From Haliclystus octoradiatus (Eukaryota > Cnidaria > Staurozoa > Stauromedusae > Haliclystidae): a DNA stretch of 64,000 nucleotides. The stretch lies in NCBI GenBank assembly GCA_916610825.1, contig OU744452.1, positions 7,844,021 to 7,908,020 on the forward strand, written 5' to 3'. Shown in pieces: positions 47,201 through 56,621 of this stretch. Position 1 is the stretch's first letter, and every line of letters starts with the position of its first letter. A program made the translations under genes and the position numbers. The notes under the pieces were generated by a model. It saw nothing but the letters and a program-made list of their open reading frames with translations, searched no databases and had not been told where the DNA came from.

Positions 47201-50200
47201 ACCAGTAGTGCTTCTGGCAGGGAACTATGCGATGGATTAACCCAAAACCCCGCGGGCCGATGTCCAATGCAATAACCACTACATTTAGGCCTCTATTAGA
47301 TTTATTGATTATATTGTTATATATAATTAAGCTGGTCGCTTTGATAGTTGAGTAGATACCCACAATATTTACAAATTCAAAATGCAATCTCCTCGTTCCT
47401 TAATTTATTATTTTGTTTGCTTTGCACTTTATTGATTTCAATGACATCATTTTTAAATGTTTTCTTTATTAGATGTCTCTGATCAAGAAGAAACAAATTT
47501 TTCAGCAGAATCAAAAAAATCACAAGGTCAGGTTTATTTACCGAATGTAACCGTAAATATTAACCAGGGTTTATCGAAAAGTTCTATATAGGTATAACTA
47601 ATAGTCCCTTCCAAGTTGTGAGAGCGCTTGTTTGCTTGCCTAGTGAATGCTCCATTTATTTTATTTAACACCGGGATTTAACATGCATTTCATCTTTGGG
47701 GATAAAAATGCGTGCTCAATAAATGTTTCAATATTTGATACCCCTCCCCTGTATGCATCTCAACACTTTCAGAATTCAGATCACCTCCTCCCTACTGCGT
47801 ACGTACTGACAATTTGCAGCCCTCCCCCCGGCATTTTTACGAAATTTATCTTTGTTCTTTTTGAAAGTGTACGAGTGCAATATTTTTTGGAAAAACGCAA
47901 ATTATCGCAGTTAAAAATGAATTTATAGTTTAACGTTCTGCAAAACAATTGATTTGATCATCAATAATTAATAGCAATTATAAAATTTCAAAAATTGCTA
48001 CAGAAACAGTGAAAATTCGTACGCACTATGATGATTGCTACCCCCTCCCCCCTGTACTCAGCTTTCATGCTTCTGGTATATGACCCCCTCCTCCTTAACT
48101 GAGCACGTATTTTATGGATATTATCACATAACTTATCACATGCTACGATATTTTGTTGTAAGCCTGTTCAGATTTTAACGAACTCTAATTTTAATCCTGT
48201 GTAATTTTCGCTGTTCAAGAAATCTTAATGAATTGTTCATGAACCATTTGAAAATAGGTAAATAAGATAAGCAAAGTGATTGTCAAGCTGCATAACTCAA
48301 CGAACCAGTGATAACAATGAAATCAAAATGAGGAAATAACAAATGATTTAAAAAAGGATTTCATTATTATATAAGAATATAATGAATTTCAGTCTACGAT
48401 ATATCAATTTCTTCTAATTCAAGAACTTATTTGTATGCAATGAAACGATAATTAATTCGAGTGATTTGTGTATAATTAAGAATCATTTAATGCAATAAGA
48501 TAATTATTATGTTTATGTTTGTGAAATATAGCTGTTGTAAGCAAAGACAAGAAAGGATTTATTCGCTGTAAGTATATACTTTGAATGAATTTATATTAAC
48601 TTCTAGTTACTTAACTGTTCTTATGTATAATACATACGAATAATATGCATGTCTTTTCATGATGTTTTTTCAGTTATATACATATTAATTGTATATTCCA
48701 ATTAGTTCAAGACTAATACCTACGAATAAGGGCCATCTGAATTTAACGAACAAATTTTAGTTCCAAATGCAAACTCCTGTTGAAAAATGTTGAAAACTTC
48801 TGATCAAATTGGAAATTCTCATTGATGATGTCAAATTCGGATTATACAAGATCGATTGTGTTTTCGAACCTAATTTTTCTATGGTGATTTTGCGTCATAA
48901 CTCTAAATCAATCAGATTGATCCAATCAATTTCGCTATATATAATAACACAATAGCCAATAACACAAAGCTAGTCACTATATGAATGATATATTGTTGTT
49001 ATATTGTTATTATTATTATTATTATACTAATAGCTTCAAGTTTTTATATATCAATCACTGTTATCGTTGACTCTTGCATTGAAATATTATCGAAGAAGAT
49101 CCCTTCATATCGTTTCTATAATTTATTAATTTTTTCATTTACTTTCCAGCTCGCTTTATGATGCCATTTGGAGTTGAATTACCACTTCAATATTCTGGCC
49201 AATTATGTGAGAAAAAGAGTTCAATGCTTAAGTTTTGTTTCCAAATATAATGCATCATGTAGCTATATAGAATCTCATTAGAAAGTTTTACACCTTCCAA
49301 ATTCCTCAAATTCTCAAAAGATTCATCAGAATTTTTATGATTCAGAATAATATTATCTGTAATCAGATATTATACATGATCCACAAGATATAGGGAAATG
49401 GTTTCATGTTGCTTGTCATACTATGATTTTTATACATTTTGCATTACTTGAAACATTTTGTGATTTTGAATTGTTATTCATGATGTCACTGTAATCAGAT
49501 TAAATTGTAATTTATATACAATGGAGTAGAAGAAGAAAGGTGTTTCAAACATAACCATTGCAGCTTAATATAAAATAATGGCTAGGCTTTGGAGTTTGCA
49601 TCACGTTTCTATATAAATCTAAAATTTAAGGATTTGCAAATTTTATCAAACCCTACTTTGCTAGAAAGTCAAATAGCCAAGTATAATTCAATATCTATAA
49701 CGCGAGATATATTGTAATTCACAGTTATATTGATTATTTATTGATTATGTAGTTCATTTTGGTGGGAAGAAAGGCAAGAAAAATAGAGTACCCCAAAGAG
49801 GTTTGATCTTACTTTCAATTTTTTCTCTTCAGATTGCTCTTACTTTTGATTGTGTTAATCATATCTTTTTCCTAACTTTGATTATTAGGATTAAAGCGAT
49901 CTCGAATTCAGAAGAAACTCAATATAGCAGGAAAAATAGGTAAAATGATGATCTGGCTAATTTGTAGGCATAGAGATAGCTGGTTGTGATTTTCTGATGC
50001 TTTCCCATTTTCTCATAACGCGCCTCTTAAAACGAGCGCCACATATCTAATCCTGCAGATTTCTCCGGGCAACTTGAATTTCACATAAAGTGTTCATAAA
50101 AGTACCATGAATACTTCCCCGTTTCTTGTTTTATTGTTTTAGTCAAATTTTATTGTGGAGCTCACCAACGATGAATTTATGTATTTTATGTAATTTATGT

Positions 50201-52713
50201 CACAGCCCCCTTAATTGATACATTTTGAATTTTCGTCATGCTTCTATGGATTCGCAAAATCATGGGAGGAACAAAGAATCAAAGACGATAAAGCTCCATG
50301 CAGCATTTTATCAAAATTATAAGAAGGCTTTGACCGTGAATCATGAACATAAATTGCAATTTTTGAAGGGTTAACAATAAAATTTAATTAAAACAAGAAA
50401 TAGAAAATTGTATAGCATATTTCTACGAACACTTGAATATGTGATTTTCAAGTTGCACGGAGAAACTTTCCGTTTTACCTCTGTGGCGCTCCGTCTATCT
50501 CGCGCATCATAAAGTTATGGCCCATAAAATTTATAGGGCAATAGCTTAATAGGTCATCTTATGCTGCAACTTTTTTGATTTTAGATGGTTACTATATACC
50601 TCTTAATATTGATGCACACAGAAGTCGATCACATGTTCCTTCCACGTGGGGAATGTTATGGCAAAACAATAACCCTAGACCAGGTAAACTTTTCTCTCTC
50701 AATTAATCCAAGAACCAACGCTCTTAAATGACTTTTTATTATACGTGCCTATATTTGAAGGATGAAATTGTCGCTAAGAGCAATAATTATGCACGAGAAG
50801 GACGTCATCCAGGGTCGCCGGAACCGTACGAGGACGGCGGGAGAAGACCCTACATTGAGGGCACCTTGTAGCAAAATTGTTTTTTTTTTTGTAAAATGTC
50901 GTTGTCACACCCCTTCCAAATTTTGAGTCAAATTTCGGGCAATTTTCTAACAAAAAATGGCAAAATCGTGCGATTTTGAAGGTACTACACGTACAGCGCT
51001 GAAGCTTCCAAATATGCAAAATGACATGCCTTTTTTTAGGTATAATACACATTTCGTCATGCATATCGATCTGTGAATTTTATGATAATTATACAAAAAG
51101 CTCCTGACGTCAGTACACCGACAAAATTTAATTCTTGCAAGAATATATTTTGTCTGTTTCAAGCCAAAATATTCTTGCAAATCAAAATCGCTTTAAAGTT
51201 GAACATGTAAAAAATGTTCAAACCGAACTTTTTTTGGCTTGAAACAAGTTAAACTGACTTGAAACACAAGCAACATATTCTTGCAAGAATTAAATTTTTC
51301 TTGTGCATGTATACTGCGACACTATAACTTCCCTTGATTATGATGAGGTAACTCTATATCGAACTCATTCTCGTCCATGAATCATCGTCTAATTTGATAT
51401 TTTCCTTCTTTTTTTAACAGAAAGTCCTATAGACTCACCTGGAGAACTCCGATCTACTCTGAGAGGTTTGTAGCATCTATTATTTAATCAGAATATTGAA
51501 TTAATATACACAAAAAAAATACACCATCAGAATTACAAGGATTTTATCCTTGACTCCGTTTCCGACTCTTACGGCTTGTTCGATATATTTCAGTCCCAGG
51601 CTCCTGCTGAAAGATAGAAACTCCGCCAGAGTCCAAGTCTGGTTTCTTCCACTTTACATGATTTTACTGTCTAGCAGTATTAATCAAGTCATAATATTTA
51701 CGTATCATTCTTCATAGGTGGTTTAAAACTAAAGGAAGAAGACATTGATGGTAAGTATTGCAAAGCCTATGTAACTGTCCCACCAGCTGTCAGTGACCGG
51801 TCTATCTTTAGAAAATCGATCTCTAGAAAAGCTCAAATTCCAGCAGTAAAAAATGGTCTATCTCTAAAAAAACTAGAACTCTCCGGTCGGTTAGAAAAAC
51901 GAGATTTAAACGAGAATTAATTAAGCTTCCTTTCTGGAGATCGGCTTTTTATAGAGATCAGCAGGTGCTCTAACTGCCATGGTTCAGTATTGACAGTAAA
52001 TATTGATATAAGCAACTACACAATCTATACCGACCTCGAAAGAGAACTCAAAATACTGGAACGGGGGTCAATTCCAAGACAGCATGGTATGTGTAATTTC
52101 TTTGTTTTACTTTGTAATTCAGTTACAATAAATAAAACCACACGAGCTACCTCACATGAGCTCGTTTGCGTGGGAACGAATGACTGAACAGAAGTTACAT
52201 TTATAAACATCTACTAAACTTATAAAGATCTATATTACATCAAACTTAAATAACAGAGGCAATATTAATACATTCCCTCTGCTATTTCCCTTTGATGTGA
52301 ACCGACGGGGAATTGAACCACAGTCTCCCTCGTGATTTTTCAATTGGTTGAGCGTTAACATCGATATGTAGTCCTAATAATTAAACTGTATTGTACAATA
52401 ACAGTGGGAAATTATAAATTGACCACTGCAGAAAGGTTGACCATAACACAGGATATGTACTATACGTTGTCCTAATGATTACACTGTGTTGTAAACAACA
52501 GTGAAAACTCGTAATTGACCACTGCAGCAAGGTTGACCGTTAACACAGGATATGTGATTTAATTCAACTACATATGTTTTTGTAGATGGCCTCATGTTTC
52601 GTGGACTTGGTGGCCAAGAAGTACGAGCTCAAAACGAGGCATTGATAGAAGGGAAATTCGATGAAAAAATGGCGAATGAAGAAGAAGAACGAGGCACTGA
52701 AGGAAGAATGTAA
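44188..52713 (+). CDS. Micro-exon gene for a small secreted protein, 11 exons, about 248 aa
   Basis: Exons: 44188-44281, 45356-45412, 47026-47070, 47473-47526, 48532-48567, 49150-49206, 50585-50683, 51421-51465, 51718-51750, 51988-52086 and 52586-52713. Every intron is phase 1. Every internal exon is a multiple of 3 (57, 45, 54, 36, 57, 99, 45, 33, 99 nt) and is flanked by AG and GT. The joined frame is open to the TAA at 52711, with AATAAA 10 nt later. The product has an N-terminal signal peptide, few cysteines, many charged residues and dibasic sites (ARRK, SKK, KDKK). Such genes can skip any internal exon without a frameshift, as known for flatworm micro-exon genes. I do not recognise the protein. 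A secreted peptide precursor or matrix protein is possible. Confidence 0.78.
44910..45290 (-). mobile_element. tRNA-derived SINE, with A and B boxes
   Basis: On the minus strand the head reads ttagctcagatggcagagc (A-box region, 45282-45264) and gttcaaatccc (B box, 45225-45215), about 38 nt apart as in tRNAs. The body to about 44930 matches the plus-strand copy at 38566-38868. It lies in intron 1 of the micro-exon gene, in opposite orientation to that gene. The source tRNA is not clear by eye. Confidence 0.8.
45356..45412 (+). CDS. Micro-exon gene exon 2 (57 nt)
   Basis: Acceptor ttgttgaattag, donor cg|gtaaga. It reads EADQEGKPIWMQGEYRDRN and ends with the first base of a Gly codon. A GTAAAC inside (45371) is a possible shorter donor, also phase 1, giving a 15-nt exon. 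The 3' half is the first unit of a tandem repeat of about 100 bp (see 45376-45640). Confidence 0.65.
45376..45640 (+). repeat. Three tandem copies (99-106 bp) of the end of micro-exon 2
   Basis: The block aatacagaga(t/c)(c/g)gtaacgg recurs at 45394, 45501 and 45600, followed each time by gactttca-type sequence and 'gatcaatata(c/g)'. The third copy keeps an acceptor (attcaag) and the GTAAGA donor and would be an 18-nt phase 1-1 exon (45600-45617) reading EYRDGN. The second copy has lost the donor (gcagga). This looks like exon birth by tandem duplication. Confidence 0.75.
45780..46512 (+). mobile_element. 5'-truncated LINE 3' end with a (TCATA)n tail
   Basis: A frame at about 45820-46042 reads YKNRLSLLNLDSLEFRR and FKITHSLTDL; the next frame (46065-46268) reads IIPWWNNLTDDIV with F-EKLRSFI. 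These are typical C-terminal blocks of LINE ORF2 (the R..SL..L..RR and W.NLP..V motifs). The copy ends in about seven TCATA units at 46470-46512. It lies in an intron of the micro-exon gene, in the same direction. Confidence 0.75.
47026..47070 (+). CDS. Micro-exon gene exon 3 (45 nt)
   Basis: Acceptor ggtaatcag, donor gag|gtaagt. It reads DVPVPENYDARRKHR then a split Gly codon. The ARRK stretch is a candidate processing site. Confidence 0.75.
47473..47526 (+). CDS. Micro-exon gene exon 4 (54 nt)
   Basis: Acceptor ctttattag, donor caag|gtcagg (weak). It reads DVSDQEETNFSAESKKSQ and then a split Gly codon. If the weak donor is not used, the frame continues for about 20 codons (QVYLPNVTVNINQGLSKSSI) to a TAG at 47590, giving a truncated secreted form. 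Confidence 0.7.
48532..48567 (+). CDS. Micro-exon gene exon 5 (36 nt)
   Basis: Acceptor tgaaatatag, donor cgct|gtaagt. It reads AVVSKDKKGFIR and ends with a T that begins the next codon. That T is incompatible with the alternative exon at 49889, because T+GA would be a stop. Confidence 0.72.
49150..49206 (+). CDS. Micro-exon gene exon 6 (57 nt)
   Basis: Acceptor tactttccag, donor ttat|gtgaga. It reads SRFMMPFGVELPLQYSGQL with the first base (T) of the next codon. Read-through past the donor stays open for 13 more codons before TAA. It is neutral and hydrophobic, unlike the charged neighbours. Confidence 0.68.
49889..49939 (+). CDS. Alternative micro-exon (51 nt), exclusive with exons 5 and 6
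   Basis: Acceptor gattattag, donor atag|gtaaaa, phase 1-1. After a G from exon 4 it reads GLKRSRIQKKLNIAGKI, strongly basic with LKRSR and QKK sites. After exon 5 or 6, which end in T, the junction codon would be TGA. It therefore fits only transcripts that skip both, such as exon 4 to here to exon 7. Not counted in the 248-aa form. Confidence 0.5.
50585..50683 (+). CDS. Micro-exon gene exon 7 (99 nt)
   Basis: Acceptor ttgattttag, donor ccag|gtaaac. It reads (Y or D)GYYIPLNIDAHRSRSHVPST followed by WGMLWQNNNPRP and a split Gly codon. It is one of the two longest internal exons and has two Trp. The first residue depends on the upstream exon used (Tyr after exons 5/6, Asp after exon 4 or the alternative exon). 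Confidence 0.75.
50880..51066. repeat. Dispersed repeat, copy A (pair with 59430-59600)
   Basis: The blocks ttttgagtcaaattt, cgattttgaaggtactaca and agcgctgaagcttccaaata are matched by tttttcagtcaaacttt, caattttgaaggtattaca and agcactgaagctcccaaaca near 59450-59535. It is a fragment of an unclassified element within an intron of the micro-exon gene. Confidence 0.65.
51121..51302. mobile_element. Fold-back element (about 180 bp) in an intron of the micro-exon gene
   Basis: The left end aaaatttaattcttgcaaga with atatt is inverted at the right end as aatat plus tcttgcaagaattaaatttt. An inner pair, gtttcaagccaaa and tttggcttgaaac, also matches. It is MITE-like and non-coding. Confidence 0.72.
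51421..51465 (+). CDS. Micro-exon gene exon 8 (45 nt)
   Basis: A strong polypyrimidine acceptor (ttccttctttttttaacag) and donor gag|gtttgt (weaker). It reads ESPIDSPGELRSTLR and ends in a split Gly codon. Confidence 0.75.
51718..51750 (+). CDS. Micro-exon gene exon 9 (33 nt)
   Basis: Acceptor attcttcatag, donor gatg|gtaagt (strong). It reads GGLKLKEEDID and a split Gly codon. At 33 nt it is the shortest exon in the main model. Confidence 0.75.
51988..52086 (+). CDS. Micro-exon gene exon 10 (99 nt)
   Basis: Acceptor ccatggttcag, donor catg|gtatgt. In phase it reads VLTVNIDISNYTIYTDLERE followed by LKILERGSIPRQH and a split Gly codon. The acceptor tract is poor, so this exon is less sure than its neighbours, but length (99), phase and open frame all agree. 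Confidence 0.6.
52296..52360 (-). mobile_element. tRNA-like relic or SINE head
   Basis: The minus strand reads acgctcaaccaattg, then about 20 nt, then ggttcaattcccc, resembling A- and B-box regions. There is no good acceptor stem, so it is not a functional tRNA. Confidence 0.4.
52362..52560 (+). repeat. Tandem duplication, about 113 bp, two copies
   Basis: gtcctaataattaaactgta...ttgaccactgcagaaaggtt...acacaggatatgt is followed by gtcctaatgattacactgtg...ttgaccactgcagcaaggtt...acacaggatatgt. It lies in the last intron of the micro-exon gene; no coding role is seen. Confidence 0.8.
52586..52713 (+). CDS. Micro-exon gene last exon
   Basis: Acceptor catatgtttttgtag. It reads DGLMFRGLGGQEVRAQNEAL then IEGKFDEKMANEEEERGTEG and RM, ending at TAA 52711-52713. 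The C terminus is acidic and helical in look. An AATAAA lies at 52723-52728 and another at 52865-52870. Confidence 0.78.
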
Positions 52714-52722
52714 ATTCCGAAC

Positions 52723-52728
52723 AATAAA
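52723..52728 (+). terminator. Polyadenylation signal AATAAA of the micro-exon gene
   Basis: Canonical AATAAA 10 nt after the stop codon; a second copy at 52865-52870 is an alternative site. Confidence 0.6.
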
Positions 52729-52974
52729 ATATGTTTAACAAATTCAATAGTATGTTAACCGGATATAAATAATTTCCTGTTTTGATGTTTATTTTTAATC
52801 AAATGTACCACCATCGTAGCTATTCAAATATAATTGTAAAGGTATTATTTCGATTTCTGAATTTAATAAAATTTTAACAAAGATGTAGTATAAATCTTGG
52901 CTGCAGTGCCTTTCAATCGAACATTATTAGTTCTTTTCTGCTATTGGCGCCATATTGACATCATACAGACTATT

Positions 52975-53290
52975 TTTGATTTTTGATTTGATTTATTTGC
53001 CAAAACAAGTTGATTTAAATATCAATTAAATACAATTTTTTGTTACACTATACGTTAGGCATGGGAAAACCCCGGGGAAAACATTCACAATAATTATGGT
53101 GACAAGTCTAACTGTCCAAGACGTTTTTTAAATTATGAAATAGATAGTGAAGCTACTACTTCCTCTGGTAAATTGTTCCATACATTAATTATTCTTTTTA
53201 AAAGGGAATATTTAACAGTGTTATTATAGGCTTCTTCATGACATATAATTTTCTTGAATGACTTCAGAGATTATATTTTAACTGTGCAAT
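52975..53290 (-). mobile_element. LINE 3' remnant on the minus strand
   Basis: The minus strand from about 53240 reads ICHEEAYNNTVKYSLLKRII then NVWNNLPEEVVASLSI and, after one stop, FKKRL. This is the W.NLP.EVV...S...FK..L block at the end of many LINE ORF2 proteins. It ends in an A/T-rich tail of aatcaaa units (52975-53000). Upstream sequence to about 53700 may belong to it but is too decayed to read. Confidence 0.65.
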
Positions 53291-53920
53291 GAGTCTTTGT
53301 ATCTTTGTACGGGAAATCTACAAAGTCATTTGGCATTTTAAATAATATACAAATATCGAAAGTAATCTTCGATATTCTAACGAATCAATTCCAAAATATC
53401 GTAATTATAGTCTTTCGTTTTACGAAGGAGCTGATTTTTTCGATTTTTCCTATAAAGACTATATACAGACCATTGACATCATTAATGTACACAATTTTGA
53501 TTTAAGAAGATGATGTCAATTAATTAAATGTATAATAACAAGCTATATTGTGCAAAAAGATATCGTTGCTATGAACAAAATTTCCGATATACTGTAGGAA
53601 ACATGATCTGCATTAAATTTCTTTATAAATAATTTGCCGTTTTCATGGACAATATTGTAATGATCAAGAGAGAAGATACTGATTTTTATACACTTTTGAT
53701 CATAAATCTGCACAGGTCGGACGAGAAATAAGCATTTATCAGTAGACTGCTTGCGTACAATAAAAACTCACCATCCAAAATGTCTATTAAATTAAGAATA
53801 ATAAGAATTAGGCTATTATGTTCGAATCAGTGAACAAGTTAAATCACAAAGAAGAAAAGGTAATAAATATGGAGTAACTGAGTAAGCGAATAACAACGTA
53901 ACTATTATATTGAAAGTCGC
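53291..53920. other. AT-rich intergenic stretch
   Basis: I see no supported gene. The 66-codon frame at 53305-53505 has no recognisable motifs. Part of this may be the decayed upstream portion of the LINE remnant on the minus strand. Confidence 0.4.
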
Positions 53921-54116
53921 CATAAATAATTCATTAAATCTACCTGCTAACTTTGCAATATAAAATTGTAAACACTTTTAAACATAACGACCTGTTGGTC
54001 TAGTGGTATGATTCTCGCCATAAATAATTCATTAAATCTACCTGCTAACTTTGCAATATAAAATTGTAAACACTTTTAAACATAACGACCTGTTGGTCTA
54101 GTGGTATGATTCTCGC
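53921..54116 (+). repeat. 98-bp perfect tandem duplication containing the 5' half of tRNA-Pro
   Basis: 53921-54018 is repeated as 54019-54116. Each copy has the tRNA's upstream flank plus its first 30 nt, up to attctcgc in the anticodon stem. The first copy is therefore a half tRNA (53989-54018) with an A box but no B box. The repeat junctions share TCGC (agtcgc|cataaa and tctcgc|cataaa), a microhomology at the breakpoints. The two copies look identical, so the event is recent. Confidence 0.92.
53989..54018 (+). pseudogene. Truncated tRNA-Pro (5' half only)
   Basis: It is identical to the first 32 or so nucleotides of the intact tRNA-Pro, with flank, and stops in the anticodon stem. Lacking the B box and T arm, it cannot be a working tRNA. 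Confidence 0.85.
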
Positions 54117-54158
54117 TTAGGGTGCGAGAGGTCCCGGGTTCAACTCCCGGACAGGTCC
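54087..54158 (+). tRNA. tRNA-Pro (anticodon AGG)
   Basis: 72 nt form a complete cloverleaf. The acceptor stem GACCTGT pairs with ACAGGTC, discriminator C. The A-box region reads TGGTCTAGTGG, the anticodon arm CTCGC-TTAGGGT-GCGAG gives anticodon AGG, and the T arm CCGGG-TTCAACT-CCCGG includes the B box GGTTCAACTCC. A T-rich pol III terminator region follows (cttattttta, tttttt at 54168-54181). No intron. The sequence matches the usual animal tRNA-Pro pattern, so this is an intact gene. Confidence 0.95.
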
Positions 54159-54349
54159 TTGTTATCTTATTTTTATTTTTTGTTCAAATACTAATGTTTA
54201 CGATCATATTGTAGGTAGAGATGATTGCTTTTTTCAACTTTGGATATAAGCTAGGCAATCAGTCCAGAAGAAGATTTATTCCAATTCCGGCGGCTCTGCT
54301 CTGATACAACGAACTCAGTCTGAAGTCACGAGTAACCGTGATATCTACA

Positions 54350-54710
54350 TAATATATTCGCAAATCTACAATCTAGTCCTATTGAAAAAATCAAACAATC
54401 ATATGGACACTTCTACTATCAAATAACTATTGGAAATAGTCTAGAATTATTCAACATGATATTCTGAACTAATTAGAGTCAAAAATATTTCAAAACGTGC
54501 ACAGGAACTAGTTCCAGGCTCTTATTGCCAAAACTCAGTTAGTTTGAAAATATTTTTTGAACCTAATTAGTTCAGAATACCTTAGTGAATAATTGTTGAC
54601 TATAGACTATTTCCAATAATTATCTGTTAGTAGAAGTGTCCGTATGATTGTTTGATATTTTCAATGGGACTATGCTACTTACACAGATTGTAGATTTGCT
54701 AATATATTCA
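54350..54710. mobile_element. Fold-back element 4 (about 360 bp)
   Basis: The left arm from aatatattcgcaaatctaca through caaacaatcatatggacact to gatattctgaactaattaga is mirrored by the right arm ctaattagttcagaatacct through agtgtccgtatgattgtttg to tgtagatttgctaatatatt. The arms are about 150 bp with a 60-bp centre. Non-coding, MITE-like. Confidence 0.82.
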
Positions 54711-54759
54711 TTGCACTATTCATCATTTGTAATTCTTTAATCCATACAAAATCTATCAT

Positions 54760-55590
54760 CTATATATACTTTATTCATTTAGAAGCGATAAGCACAATAG
54801 GAGTACATAAAATGTCAAGTCAACCAAGACGATTGTGTATCATGTATATCGAACAATGCGCATACTGTGAAAAGGATTATCCGACCACCAACTCAGCAAA
54901 TAATCTTTGAAAGGCTGATCGACTTCGAACACGGGACTTGAAACAAATTATTTTGTTGACTTTTTCGACCTAGTATCTGAAATCGTTCTCTTTTTCCATG
55001 GGAAAATTATCAAAACTTGACTTGACTTTTATGTTTTGTAGATATATGATTTCAGATAAGAGATACGAGGTCGATATAGTACAGTACATTAATTTGCTTA
55101 TTTCTGAAATGTTGATACATATATATAACGCCTATTATCCGATCAGGGTCCGATCAACAATATATCTCAGATATAGAATTAAAAATATTGGCATAAAACA
55201 TTTAAATGAAATGCGATATTAATATAGGGCTTGAAAAAATACTGACTAAAAGTAGTTATGCAAATAACCGACTATGGTAGTATTTCACAAAAACTGTGAT
55301 AGAGTTTTATCGAAAATCGACATGCAGATAACAAGCAAAGATAATAACTCAAACATCTTTTCATGTTGATAGTTTTGTATGAAAGCTTTATAAGATAGGT
55401 TTTTGAAATCCTTCATTAGAATCCTTGCATGCCTCTGACCTAGACGGCAGGTGTCCATTTTGCCTGACGAATTGTGTATTTTACTCGAAAAAAGGTGTGG
55501 CATTTGTTAACTGCACGGTTTTGCCATTTTTTGTTTCAAATATGCTCGAAATTTGATTGTCATTCTGGTATGGCTCTGGCGTCCCTGAAT
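54760..55590. other. Intergenic stretch without a supported gene
   Basis: Frames such as 54998-55222 and 55285-55503 show no recognisable family features. The region 55480-55560 contains 'gcacggttttgccattttttg' that loosely resembles the dispersed repeat at 50940-50970. Confidence 0.4.
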
Positions 55591-55598
55591 AAATTAAG

Positions 55599-55689
55599 TT
55601 TCCTTGGGAAATCTTCTGTGTATTTGAAAAAACCGTCTTCATATCTATCAAGACGGATTTTCAAATACACAGAAGATTTCCCAAGGAAA
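55599..55689. ncRNA. 91-nt near-perfect hairpin (candidate small-RNA precursor or MITE)
   Basis: The arm tttccttgggaaatcttctg plus tgtatttgaaaa (55599-55630) is exactly inverted at 55658-55689. After a small bulge an inner stem ccgtctt/aagacgg closes a loop of about 10 nt (catatctatc). The stem is longer and more perfect than a typical animal pre-miRNA, so an endo-siRNA hairpin or a very short MITE is at least as likely. No expression evidence can be had from sequence alone. Confidence 0.45.
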
Positions 55690-55699
55690 TTTGATTTAC

Positions 55700-56610
55700 T
55701 AAACCACTAATTTATGGCTATTTCAGTCCTTTTGTAAAATGAGTTCAGAACATTCATACTACCAGCTTCATCGATGATGATGTTAAAACTCGATTTGTTA
55801 AAAAGCGATTTGCATGAACCTGTTTGAAAAGTTCCAAAAATTTGAAAATACAGTACTACACAAAAAGTTCTTAAAATGTACTAACAGTTTCCGATAAAGA
55901 TCTTCAAACTAAAATTTTTGTTTTCAAAATTCTCTAGAAAGTCAAAAATGGGAGACCTGATTTAAGCAGAGCAGTTTTTGTGTATTAACCGCTATAGCAC
56001 CAATTAAGCTTTTTTGTTAACTGCTCGGCTTCTGGCTCTGGCTCTCCTCACAACAATTTTGCATAATGTATGCCTCTATCAAATTGTACGTTTTTCAAGC
56101 TGAAAAATGTATAATGAATATCAGGATATCATGAAGACTTCAATATCATGACTCCATCTCAGTTAACTTCAAAACGAATCGTATCTCATTACGCGTTTTA
56201 TTTTTCACCACTAAAAACCTTTACGAAACGAATAAACGTGAATAAGAGTGTGAATAATTACTAGATCATGGAATACGATGGGCACAAAATTCCCGGGCCA
56301 AAATTATAAGTAACATTTTTCCAGGGACAATGTGTTTTGTTCTAACTGCAAGACTGCAATGTCCATTTCTCGTTAAATTCAATCTTCCCAAGACCCTGGG
56401 ATCGTTTAATAACATTTAATTGATCATAATATTTACAACGATTCTTCTGCAATCTGCATTATTATTGTTCAAGCAACAATGAAGTCACGCGTGCCAGAAG
56501 ACGAATCTTCCTTGCAAATCCTTGTCGTCTCGCATGATAAAATACAATTGTGTTCTGTTAGCAAGGTTATATGAAGCGAGAATATAGGCTGAATGTTTAT
56601 AGTGAACGGA
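55700..56610. other. Intergenic region upstream of the PTB-ankyrin gene
   Basis: No gene, RNA or repeat is supported here. It probably includes upstream control sequence of the gene that starts at 56754. Confidence 0.4.
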
Positions 56611-56613
56611 CGG

Positions 56614-56621
56614 TATATATA
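56614..56621 (+). promoter_or_regulatory. Possible TATA box of the PTB-ankyrin gene
   Basis: TATATATA flanked by GC-rich cgg and caagcgccg lies about 130 nt before the proposed start codon. Transcription would then begin near 56645. A short upstream frame (ATG 56717, eight codons) precedes the main ATG. This rests on position and sequence only. Confidence 0.3.

Noticed and set aside
47527..47591. Possible extra 24-nt phase 1-1 micro-exon (47568-47591)
   Set aside because: The intron before it would be only about 41 nt with no pyrimidine tract; read-through of exon 4 to a TAG is an equally simple reading.
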